Origin: Streptomyces cirratus
Lineage (GTDB): Bacteria > Actinomycetota > Actinomycetes > Streptomycetales > Streptomycetaceae
Direction of reading: 5' to 3'
Assembly: GCF_014650775.1 (NCBI RefSeq)
Contig: NZ_BMVP01000006.1
Coordinates: forward strand, 1 to 64,000
Length of the DNA: 64,000 nt
Below, in pieces: positions 48,854-56,430 of this stretch; position 1 is the stretch's first letter, and the number at the start of each line of letters is the position of its first letter. Under the pieces are notes generated by a model. It was not told the DNA's origin. It made no database searches and saw only the letters and a program-made list of their open reading frames with translations. A program made the position numbers and the translations under genes.

Positions 48854-49855
48854 TCAGGTTTGCCATCGGCGCACAAGTTTTTCGATCTCACGGGGCGGGG
48901 GGACCGCCGACGCCGCGGAGCCCCAGTGCGGCGCCGCCGCGGACAGCTTGTCCGCGAGTTGCCGCGCGAGCTCGAGCCTGCCGGCGGTGTCCTGCTCCTC
49001 GGCGATCCGCCGCCCCCACCGCACGGTGTCCACCACAGCGGACTTCACCGCCTCGTAAGCGAGGTAGTAGTCGAGATCAGCCGTCCAGCCGTGGTGGTAT
49101 CCGTCGGGGGTCTGCCGCTCCCACCCCTGTGTCACCGCGCGCCGCTCGGCCGCACCGTACGCCATCTTGTGCACGTGATCTGCCAACTCGTACACGGGGT
49201 CACCCCACAGGGCGAGCTCCCAGTCGAGGAAGGCGAGCCCCCCGCCCTCCGTGACGATCATGTTCTGGCGGTGGATGTCCGCGTGCAGGAGCCCGAAGCG
49301 GCGGCCTGTCACCTCTCGCACTTGGTCCTGGAGCACACGACAGGGGTCCTCCGGGACGCCCAGCGACCGGTAGGTCTCCTCGACCCGCTCGTCCGGTCGG
49401 CTCCGGATCGTCCGTACGAGGTCCAGGAGTCGTCCGGCGAAGCCACGCGTGTCGCCGTCCGACGGCCAGTCGTCCGGAACGGCGGGCAGCGCGGACCGCG
49501 GCACCCGCGACAACTCTCCGAAGAGTCCCTCGACACCCTTCACCACGGTCTCAGGCAGTGGCTTTCCTTCGGGCGCCAGGCTGTCGACGCGGCGCCCGGC
49601 GACGAAGCCGTGGATCTGGAACTCCGGATTCGTACCCGCGTACAGCAGGCGTGGGGCCGACGCCACCCAGGGTCCGACCGCCTCCAGCACCTGCGCCTCG
49701 GGCCACAAGGTCAGGTCCATGGCGTCCGTGCCACCCGAGCGAATGCGTACGACGACGGGCCCGCTGTCCGCCTCCACCCTGATGTTGCGGTGGTAGTTGC
49801 CCGACAGAGCGGCGCCCTGCTCACAGGCCTCCTTGTAAAGCGCGAGGGGATCCAT
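48854..49855 (-). CDS. APH/choline-kinase-fold phosphotransferase A
   Basis: A 333-residue small-molecule kinase-like protein. Visible motifs are an N-terminal lobe with GNYHRNIRVEADSGPVVVRIRSG, the catalytic loop LLHADIHRQNMIV (H-x-D-x5-N) and the metal-binding FLDWELALWGDPVYELA. The usual beta-3 Lys position appears to be Arg (VVVRI), as in choline-kinase/LicA relatives. It is a close paralogue of the next gene, sharing LDWELALWGDPVYE and the K-SA-VDTVR helix. The ATG at 49855 is 2 bp after that gene's stop. Substrate unknown; both may phosphorylate a metabolite for, or under control of, the STAND protein. Confidence 0.8.
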   Translation of the reverse strand: MDPLALYKEACEQGAALSGNYHRNIRVEADSGPVVVRIRSGGTDAMDLTLWPEAQVLEAVGPWVASAPRLLYAGTNPEFQIHGFVAGRRVDSLAPEGKPLPETVVKGVEGLFGELSRVPRSALPAVPDDWPSDGDTRGFAGRLLDLVRTIRSRPDERVEETYRSLGVPEDPCRVLQDQVREVTGRRFGLLHADIHRQNMIVTEGGGLAFLDWELALWGDPVYELADHVHKMAYGAAERRAVTQGWERQTPDGYHHGWTADLDYYLAYEAVKSAVVDTVRWGRRIAEEQDTAGRLELARQLADKLSAAAPHWGSAASAVPPPREIEKLVRRWQT

Positions 49856-49857
49856 GG

Positions 49858-50847
49858 CTACCCCTCCCAGGGGGCGAGGAGCGCGGCGACCTGCTCGGGC
49901 ACCAGGTTCGGTGGCGCACCCCACACCCGGCGGGCGGCGTTCACCTTCTTCGTCAACCGCAGGATGAGAAGGTCCCGCTCCTCCCTCGTGGAGGCCGCAA
50001 GCTGCTTCGAGTAGCGGACCGTGTCCACAATCGCCGATTTGATCCGCTCGTGCGCCGCGTACAGGTCGAGGTCGTCGGAAGAACCCGCCGTGGATCGCTC
50101 CGGAAAGGTCTCCCGCCACAGCCCGAGAACCTCGGCCCGTTGATCGTCCGGATAGTCCATCTTGTGGAAGTGAATGGCGATTTCGTACACCGGGTCTCCC
50201 CACAGGGCCAGTTCCCAGTCGAGGAACCAGGTGACCCCGTCCGCCACGATCATGTTTTTGCGGTGGAGATCAGCATGGAGCACCGCGAAGGGACGCGACG
50301 TGAGAGATTCCCACCGCGGCTCGATGACCGCCAGGGGATCATCAGGGATACCGAGGCCGACGAAGGCCTCCCGGTACTCGTCGCGGTACGTGGTGTGGAC
50401 CTGCCGGGTGAGCCGCGCCAGCAGGCGGGCGAAGCCGCCGCTGTCGCCGGAAGCCGGCCAGTGCGCGGGCAGCGGGGGCGCCTTCTCCGCGGGAATCCGG
50501 CCCAGCTGGTCCAGCAGCGCCACCACATCGCCGATGACGTGCGGCGGGACGGAAACGCCCCGGGGAGAGAGCCCATCGAGGACACTCCCCTCGATGAAGT
50601 GGTGGACCTGGAAGCGGGGGTCCTCGGACACGTGGCGCAGCTCCGGCGCCCGGACGACGTACGGCCGGATACAGGTCAGGACGTCCTCCTCGCGCCACAG
50701 CCGCAAGTCCATGGTGTCGGCGGCCGCCAGCGGAATCCGCACGTTGACCTTACCGTCGGCCGTCCGGACCCCCACGTTGCGGTTGTAGTAGCCGGCGGCG
50801 GCGCCCTCCGCCTCTCGTGCCTGCCCGTAGAGCCGCAACCAGGTCAT
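49858..50847 (-). CDS. APH/choline-kinase-fold phosphotransferase B
   Basis: A 329-residue paralogue of the downstream gene. N-lobe: GYYNRNVGVRTADGKVNVRIPL; catalytic loop: AVLHADLHRKNMIVADG; metal site: WFLDWELALWGDPVYEIAIH. Conserved residues for phosphotransfer (His, Asp, Asn, second Asp) are all present, so it should be active. Identity between the two is clearly highest in the C-lobe, consistent with tandem duplication and later divergence of the substrate lobe. The ATG overlaps the STAND gene's stop (ATGA), so it is translated together with it. Confidence 0.8.
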   Translation of the reverse strand: MTWLRLYGQAREAEGAAAGYYNRNVGVRTADGKVNVRIPLAAADTMDLRLWREEDVLTCIRPYVVRAPELRHVSEDPRFQVHHFIEGSVLDGLSPRGVSVPPHVIGDVVALLDQLGRIPAEKAPPLPAHWPASGDSGGFARLLARLTRQVHTTYRDEYREAFVGLGIPDDPLAVIEPRWESLTSRPFAVLHADLHRKNMIVADGVTWFLDWELALWGDPVYEIAIHFHKMDYPDDQRAEVLGLWRETFPERSTAGSSDDLDLYAAHERIKSAIVDTVRYSKQLAASTREERDLLILRLTKKVNAARRVWGAPPNLVPEQVAALLAPWEG

Positions 50848-53345
50848 GAGTCCACCTCGACGAACATCGACAGGACGTGCTCCGTACGTTGCTCCAGCTC
50901 GTGAGCCGCCCCCAGAGGCCGGATGGTGGGGCGGGCCCGGTCTGCCGCCGCCGTGATGTCCGCGTCCGCGAGACCGATCAGCTCGGTCGCCCGGTGGATG
51001 GCGAGAATCAGTGAGGGGTAGACCTGGCAGACCTCGAACTCCCGAGTCGCGTGACGCAGGAGGGCGGACGCCGCCTCCGGCTCTCCTCTGCGCAGGAGCA
51101 GGAACGCGCGGAACATGTCGGCCCGTGCCCTGCCTGATCGGTAGCCGGCCCGGTCGAGGGCGGCATTGGCGTTGCGGAACGACAGTTCGGCCCGCTCAAG
51201 CTGCCCCATCCGGATCTGTGCGATGGCCATGGCGGTGTAAACCTTGCCGATCTCGTGCTGCGCGCCGAGTTCCCGTTGCACTTCCAAGGCGACTCCGGCT
51301 TCGGCGACGGCGGCCTCCGGATCGGTGAACGCAAGGAGCTCCGCCCGGTTCGTCCGGAGGTTGGCCAGGCCGATCACCGCGTCCACCGCGCGATACTCCT
51401 GCTCAGCCTGCAGCAGCAGGTCCTGGGCTCGTGCGAAGTCCATGAGGAACCGGTGTCCGAGGTGCATCAGCCGCTTCAAATCTCCGCGGATGACCCGTTC
51501 CTCGGGGGAACAGATGGCGTAGACCTCCTCGGCTAGAGCGAAAGCCCCCTGGAAGTCGCCCTGCCACATGCGGATGTCCGCGACGCACAATCCCGCCGAT
51601 GTCCGGGCTTCGCCGGAGTGGTCCTCCCAGACCTGTTCGAAGATCCTCGCGGCCAGGGCACTCTCCCCGGCGATCCTGCGGGCATTTGCGCCGGCCAGCG
51701 CCAGCCGGGCGGCCACCACCGACCGGGCGGACGTTTCCCGCACGGGCGTCAGCGCCATGGCCGCGCCGGTGTCCCCCAGCTCCAGCCTGGATTCCGCATC
51801 CAGGCAGTCGGCGGCGTCCCGGATGGCCGCCACGGAGGAGGGGGCCTCCGTGTGATCGGCCGAGGCGGCGAGGTGATCCCTCAGGTCCTTGACCATTCCG
51901 TCGACCGCCTGCCGGCTGCTCATCCTGAGGGCTCGGTCCGCGTGCTTGAGGATTTCGTCCGGAGCCAGGTTTCCGGCCCGCAATCCGTGATAGACCGCCT
52001 CTCGGAGGGGGGACGAACGAGCCACGCCCCTTTCCTCCGCTCCCCTTTCCATACGGTCCGCGAGCCCCTCCCAATGCGCCCGGAGCACCGCGTGCGCCTC
52101 GCGTTTCACCGCGGGCGACAGATGCCCTTGGAGCGCCGAGACCATCAGTTGGTGGAGCCGGTACCAACCCAGAGGCAACGGGTACGCGAAGGAGTAGGCC
52201 GTGAGCGACTCCCAGGTCAGCAGGTTCGCCGGCAGGTCGAAGTGCCGGCCGACCGTCCGGAACACTTCCAGGTCGAAGGTCCGGGCGATACTGAGCAGTT
52301 CGAGGATCCTGACCTCGTCAGGAGCCACGTGCTGCAGGAACCGTTGCACGATTTCCTCCGACGTTCCGGCGTCCTCCGTACGGTCGGGGTTCTGCACGTG
52401 GGTGTCCACGGCCAAGTGCAGGTAGAACGGGACACCGGCGCTGGCTTCGGCGATCGACCGTTGTCGCGGGATCTCCGTGATCCCCGCCTGGTTCAACAGG
52501 TCGAGTCGCGCGGCCATCGGCAGGCCCTCCACGCGCGCCCGGCGGATCACCGCGTCCCATTCCTTGTCGTACGCCGTCCACGGCAGCGCCTCCCGACTCG
52601 CCAGCACGGTGAGGCCTCCCTGCAGCTGTCCCAGCAGATCGCGCAGCCAGGCGTCCGAGGCGAAACTGCGGCCGCCGGGGATCGGTGCGGGCACCATGGC
52701 CTCGTAGGCGTCGACGTACAGCACGAACGGCTGCTCTTGGGCCGACTGGCGCAGATCCTCGGCGAACAGGTACGTCACCGCGTGGCCCAGTTCCGCGTTG
52801 GAGAGGCTGTCGAGTTCCTGGAGCGTGGAGTCCGCTTCGATCCGATGCCTGCGCTGGCGATTGGCGATCGCCCGACCTGTGAGCCTGACCAGGCCCGCCG
52901 CAGTCCCGAAGACCGGCAGCCCCATGGCATCGTCCAGGATCTTCGAGAGCACCTCGCTCTCCTCGGCGAAGGGAGTGTTTTTCCGATCCATTTGCAACTG
53001 GGGATGGACTCTCTGCCACAGGACCGCGTAGGCGATGTCGAATCGGTCGAACTTCACGCCTTGCGCTCCGAATTCGGTGCGGAGCACGGCCAGGGCGTCC
53101 TCTTGCTGCCGCAAGGCCGGCAGCTGGAGGTCCAGCCGGGCCGATCGGTAACGGTCGGGCGTGCGGTGGCGCAGCTCCTGCAACAGGCGGGACTTGCCGA
53201 TGCCGCCTACACCCACGACGTTGAGGATCCTCGGGCGTTCCGAGATCCCCTCCAGCTCCTCGTCGTACACGGCGAGCAGTCCTTCACGGTTGAAGAACTG
53301 CCGCTGTAATGCGGAGACCCGTCGATAGCGTGGCCTGATGGACAT
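50844..53345 (-). CDS. STAND (NB-ARC-type) NTPase with C-terminal TPR-like region, no fused effector
   Basis: An 833-residue protein. The NTPase module has Walker A GVGGIGKS (45-52), Walker B FVLYVDAYE (207-215), an RNBS-B-like LTVLASRE (245-252), a GxP motif SAGVPFYLHLA (about 302-312), a winged-helix region, and an MHD-like YRLHQLM (395-401). From about 540 to 790 helical pairs with TPR-like spacing follow (GDFQGAFALAEEVYAICSPEE; MGQLERAELSFRNANAALDRAG; RRGEPEAASALL). There is no DNA-binding domain and no nuclease, TIR or protease domain at the N-terminus. The ATG at 53345 has GGGGGAG just upstream. Leu13 is TTA (53307-53309), and rare codons AGG, CCA, TAT and CGA cluster near the start. 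It is first in a three-gene unit with two kinases. Confidence 0.85.
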   Translation of the reverse strand: MSIRPRYRRVSALQRQFFNREGLLAVYDEELEGISERPRILNVVGVGGIGKSRLLQELRHRTPDRYRSARLDLQLPALRQQEDALAVLRTEFGAQGVKFDRFDIAYAVLWQRVHPQLQMDRKNTPFAEESEVLSKILDDAMGLPVFGTAAGLVRLTGRAIANRQRRHRIEADSTLQELDSLSNAELGHAVTYLFAEDLRQSAQEQPFVLYVDAYEAMVPAPIPGGRSFASDAWLRDLLGQLQGGLTVLASREALPWTAYDKEWDAVIRRARVEGLPMAARLDLLNQAGITEIPRQRSIAEASAGVPFYLHLAVDTHVQNPDRTEDAGTSEEIVQRFLQHVAPDEVRILELLSIARTFDLEVFRTVGRHFDLPANLLTWESLTAYSFAYPLPLGWYRLHQLMVSALQGHLSPAVKREAHAVLRAHWEGLADRMERGAEERGVARSSPLREAVYHGLRAGNLAPDEILKHADRALRMSSRQAVDGMVKDLRDHLAASADHTEAPSSVAAIRDAADCLDAESRLELGDTGAAMALTPVRETSARSVVAARLALAGANARRIAGESALAARIFEQVWEDHSGEARTSAGLCVADIRMWQGDFQGAFALAEEVYAICSPEERVIRGDLKRLMHLGHRFLMDFARAQDLLLQAEQEYRAVDAVIGLANLRTNRAELLAFTDPEAAVAEAGVALEVQRELGAQHEIGKVYTAMAIAQIRMGQLERAELSFRNANAALDRAGYRSGRARADMFRAFLLLRRGEPEAASALLRHATREFEVCQVYPSLILAIHRATELIGLADADITAAADRARPTIRPLGAAHELEQRTEHVLSMFVEVDS

Positions 53346-53381
53346 GGCGACTCCCCCTCGAACCCCTGTGATACGAAGGCG

Positions 53382-53412
53382 AGACTACCCACACCATCAC
53401 GTGACTCACCCG
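53382..53412 (-). promoter_or_regulatory. Candidate promoter of the STAND-kinase operon with direct repeats
   Basis: A minus-strand TAGTCT (53382-53387) could be a -10 element. The -35 region has no good hexamer but overlaps one of two CGGGTGA direct repeats (53406-53412 and 53421-53427, 15 bp apart), next to a perfect TCACGTGA palindrome (53397-53404). This looks like an activator-dependent promoter. Confidence 0.35.
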
Positions 53413-53425
53413 GACTAAAGTCACC

Positions 53426-53454
53426 CGAACGAGCTTGCCCTGCAAGGCTGTTCG
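53426..53454 (-). terminator. pimA terminator-like hairpin
   Basis: Nested inverted repeats CGAAC/GTTCG and CTTGC/GCAAG lie directly after the pimA stop, separating the mannosyltransferase operon from the STAND operon. Confidence 0.5.
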
Positions 53455-53459
53455 ACTGA

Positions 53460-54620
53460 TCAGTCCCGGGACAGGCCCAGGCGGGTGCGGAGGGGGATGC
53501 GTTCGTCCGTGGCGACGGCGGCCGCGCCGTCGGTGACCGTTTCGTAGACGGCCAGGATGTCCGCGCCGACCGTGGACCAGTCGAAGCGGCGTACGTGCGC
53601 CGAGCCGCGGGCGCTGAGTTCCGCGCGGCGCGCCGGGTCGTGGAGGAGCCGGACCGCGGCGGCGGCCAGGGCGTCGGAGTCCTCGTTGGCGAAGAGGTCG
53701 CCCGCCCGGCCCTGGTCCAGGACCTGGGCGAACGCGTCCAGGTCGGAGGCCAGGACCGCCGCCCCCGCCGACAGCGCCTCGACCAGGATGATCCCGAAGC
53801 TCTCGCCGCCCGTGTTCGGGGCGACGTACACGTCGACGCTGCGCAGCAGCCGGGCCTTGTCCTCGTCGGAGACCATGCCCAGGAACTCCACCCGGGAGCG
53901 CAGGGCGGCCGGCAAGGACGCCACCGCCTCCTCCTCGTCGCCGCGGCCGGCCACCAGGAGGCGTACGTCGGGGCATTCCTCGACGATCCGCGGGAACGCC
54001 GCCATCAGCACGGGCAGGCCCTTGCGCGGCTCGTCGATGCGGCCGATGAAGCCGAGGGTCCTGCCGCCCCACTCCGCCTTCGGCTCGGCGGAGGCGAAGA
54101 AGTCCACGTCCACCCCGTTCGGGATGACCACCGCGTCTCCGCCCAGGTGCTCCACCAGCGTGCGCCGCGCGTACTCGCTCACCGCGATCCGGGCGCTGAT
54201 CTTCTCCAGGGCCGGCTGGAGGATCGGGTAGGCCGCGATCATCGCCCGCGAGCGCGGGTTGGAGGTGTGGAAGGTGGCCACGATCGGCCCCTGCGCCGCC
54301 CAGCAGGACAGCAGCCCCAGCGACGGGGAGGCCGGCTCGTGGATGTGGATCACGTCGAAGACGCCGTCGTGGAGCCAGCGCCGTACCCGGGCCGCCGACA
54401 GGAAGCCGAAGTTCAGCCGGGCGACGGACCCGTTGTAGGGCACCGGCACCGCCCGTCCCGCCGAGACCACGTACGGCGGCAGCGGGGTCTCGTCGTCCGC
54501 GGGGGCGAGGACCGACACCTGGTGGCCGAGGCGGATCAGGTGCTCCGCCAGGTCCCGGATGTGGAACTGGACGCCGCCCGGCACGTCCCACGAGTACGGG
54601 CACACGATGCCGATCTTCAC
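53460..54620 (-). CDS. pimA: Phosphatidylinositol mannosyltransferase, PimA-type
   Basis: GT4 glycosyltransferase that adds mannose to phosphatidylinositol at the inner membrane face. The 386-residue protein follows mycobacterial PimA closely: VKIGIVCPYSWDVPGGVQFH, GRAVPVPYNGSVARLNFG, DVIHIHEPASPSLGLL, VATFHTSNPRS, IPNGVDVDFFA and the C-terminal ESFGIILVEALSAGAAVLAS sugar-nucleotide motif. The GTG shares a base with the upstream gene's stop (TAGTG). The order pgsA-acyltransferase-pimA matches the mycobacterial PIM cluster. Confidence 0.93.
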   Translation of the reverse strand: MKIGIVCPYSWDVPGGVQFHIRDLAEHLIRLGHQVSVLAPADDETPLPPYVVSAGRAVPVPYNGSVARLNFGFLSAARVRRWLHDGVFDVIHIHEPASPSLGLLSCWAAQGPIVATFHTSNPRSRAMIAAYPILQPALEKISARIAVSEYARRTLVEHLGGDAVVIPNGVDVDFFASAEPKAEWGGRTLGFIGRIDEPRKGLPVLMAAFPRIVEECPDVRLLVAGRGDEEEAVASLPAALRSRVEFLGMVSDEDKARLLRSVDVYVAPNTGGESFGIILVEALSAGAAVLASDLDAFAQVLDQGRAGDLFANEDSDALAAAAVRLLHDPARRAELSARGSAHVRRFDWSTVGADILAVYETVTDGAAAVATDERIPLRTRLGLSRD

Positions 54621-55522
54621 TAGGCGCGCTCCTCCAGATCGTCCAGCCACAGCCGCTGCAACATGTGCCAGTCCTCGGGGTGTGCCGCGATGCCCGCGGC
54701 GAACGCGTCGGCGACCGCCTGCGTCATGACGGCGGTCTTCTCGGTCCGGGTGCCGGTCTCCGGGACCGACACCTCGGGGTGGATCCGCCCGTACATCCGC
54801 GGGGTCTCGCCGTAGTACAGGGTGGCCGGCAGCAGCGCCGCCCCGGTCTGCTGCGCCAGCAGCGCGGGCCCGGCCGGCATCCGCGCGGCCGCGCCGAAGA
54901 AGTCCACCTCGACCCCGGAGGCGGACAGGTCCCGGTCGGCGACCAGACAGACCAGGCCGCCCGAGCGGAGCCGGCGCGCGAGCGTGCCGAAGGCGGCCCC
55001 GCCGCTGTGCGGCAGCACCTCCATGCCCAGGCTCTCGCGGTAGGCAACGAACCGGTCGTACAGGGACTCCGGCTTGAGCCGTTCGGCGACCGTCGTGAAC
55101 GGGATGCCGAGGTGGCTGGTGGCCCAGGCCCCGGCCAGGTCCCAGTTCGCCAGGTGCGGCAGGGCAACGATGACCCCGCGACCCGAGGCGATCGCCTCGC
55201 GCAGGATGTCCTCGCCGGCCATCTCCACGTCGGTGGAGAACCGCCGCGCCTCCATCGCCGGCAGCCGGAAGGACTCCATCCAGTACCGCATGTACGAGCG
55301 CATGCCCGCCCGGGACAGCTCCCGCAGCCGCTCCGGGCCGGCGCCGGGCACGACCCTGGCCAGGTTCGACTCCAGCCGCAGCACGCTCTTGCCGCGCCGC
55401 TTCCACACGGAGTCGGCTATCCGCCGGCCCAAGGCCACCGCGGCCGGCTCCGGCAGCTTCTTGACGGCCGCCCAGCCGAGCCCGTACAGCCCGTCGACGA
55501 GCCGGTCCTGTGCCTTGCCCAT
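54620..55522 (-). CDS. patA: Phosphatidylinositol mannoside acyltransferase
   Basis: A 300-residue LPLAT-family acyltransferase, related to both HtrB and mycobacterial PatA. It has an N-terminal hydrophobic helix, the catalytic HLANWD (H-x4-D) box in VIVALPHLANWDLAG, and GLVCLVADRDLSASGVEVDFFG. It should acylate PIM made by the adjacent PimA. The ATG at 55522 overlaps the pgsA stop by one base (TGATG). Its identity rests on motif plus cluster position. Confidence 0.88.
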   Translation of the reverse strand: MGKAQDRLVDGLYGLGWAAVKKLPEPAAVALGRRIADSVWKRRGKSVLRLESNLARVVPGAGPERLRELSRAGMRSYMRYWMESFRLPAMEARRFSTDVEMAGEDILREAIASGRGVIVALPHLANWDLAGAWATSHLGIPFTTVAERLKPESLYDRFVAYRESLGMEVLPHSGGAAFGTLARRLRSGGLVCLVADRDLSASGVEVDFFGAAARMPAGPALLAQQTGAALLPATLYYGETPRMYGRIHPEVSVPETGTRTEKTAVMTQAVADAFAAGIAAHPEDWHMLQRLWLDDLEERA

Positions 55523-56187
55523 CAGGCCGCGCCGCCTTCCGGCATGTGCGCCTCGGCGTCGGCCTCCGCCGCCTCCCGGCGTACGGTGACCACGCGCTGG
55601 ACCAGCGTGACGAGCGAGCCCGCCGCCACCACCCACAGCGCGATCGGCAGCAGCACGCCGATCCAGGACGGCACGCCGAAGGTCTGCAGCCCGGACAGAC
55701 CGGCCGCGACCAGCGTGATCACCAGCCGCTCGGCGCGCTCGACGAGCCCGTTGACGGCGACCGGCAGTCCGATCGCCTCGCCGCGGGCCTTGGTGTACGA
55801 GACCACCTGCCCGCTGGCCAGGCAGAAGATCGCCACCGCGCACAGCACGTTGTCGTGGCCGGAGCCCGCGTACCAGAGCGCGAGTCCGCCGAAGATCGCC
55901 GCGTCCGCCACCCGGTCGAGGGTGGAGTCGAGGAACGCGCCCCAGCGGCTGGAGACCCCGGCCTGGCGGGCCATGTTCCCGTCCACCAGGTCGGAGAACA
56001 CGAACAGGGTGATGGTGATCGTGCCCCAGAAGAACTCGCCCCTGGGGAAGAAGACCAGCGCTCCCGCCACCACTCCGGCCGTGCCGATCAGCGTGACCGC
56101 GTCCGGGCTCACCCCCCGACGGAGGAGAAAAGCGGCGAATGGCGTGAGAACACGCGTGAAGAATGCACGCGCGTACTTGTTCAGCAT
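55522..56187 (-). CDS. pgsA: CDP-alcohol phosphatidyltransferase (phosphatidylinositol phosphate synthase type)
   Basis: A 221-residue, six-helix membrane enzyme with the family signature DLVDGNMARQAGVSSRWGAF followed by LDSTLDRVADAA (the D-G-x2-A-R-x8-G-x3-D-x3-D pattern, given in parts). In actinobacteria the pgsA next to pimA makes phosphatidylinositol phosphate from CDP-diacylglycerol and inositol phosphate. The ATG at 56187 has GGGAAGG upstream. It is first of pgsA-patA-pimA and diverges from the EF-G paralogue across a 243-bp gap. Confidence 0.92.
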   Translation of the reverse strand: MLNKYARAFFTRVLTPFAAFLLRRGVSPDAVTLIGTAGVVAGALVFFPRGEFFWGTITITLFVFSDLVDGNMARQAGVSSRWGAFLDSTLDRVADAAIFGGLALWYAGSGHDNVLCAVAIFCLASGQVVSYTKARGEAIGLPVAVNGLVERAERLVITLVAAGLSGLQTFGVPSWIGVLLPIALWVVAAGSLVTLVQRVVTVRREAAEADAEAHMPEGGAA

Positions 56188-56430
56188 GGCCTTCCCGGAG
56201 GGTCGCTGGGCCGCACGGCCCCATCGGCCACCGGCTGGCCCATCGTAGCCAGCGCCCCGGACCCCTACGGCCCCGCACCCACCGGTTCGGGCCGGACAAT
56301 CCGCGCGCCACCCCCGCTTCACGCTCCGGACGGGCCCCAGTACGACGTATGGACGCAGTGTGACGGCGGTGCAAAGCTCGAAGAACCCCAGTCACCCCTC
56401 CTCACCGCGACACCGGGAGGCACGAACACC

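Noticed and set aside
48854..53345. The STAND protein as a SARP or LuxR-type (LAL) transcription regulator
   Set aside because: No N-terminal winged helix or C-terminal LuxR helix-turn-helix is present; the P-loop begins at residue 45 and the C-terminus is TPR-like.
54620..56395. An extended acyltransferase frame covering pgsA
   Set aside because: The upstream part is pgsA read in another frame; the acyltransferase starts at 55522 with TGATG coupling.
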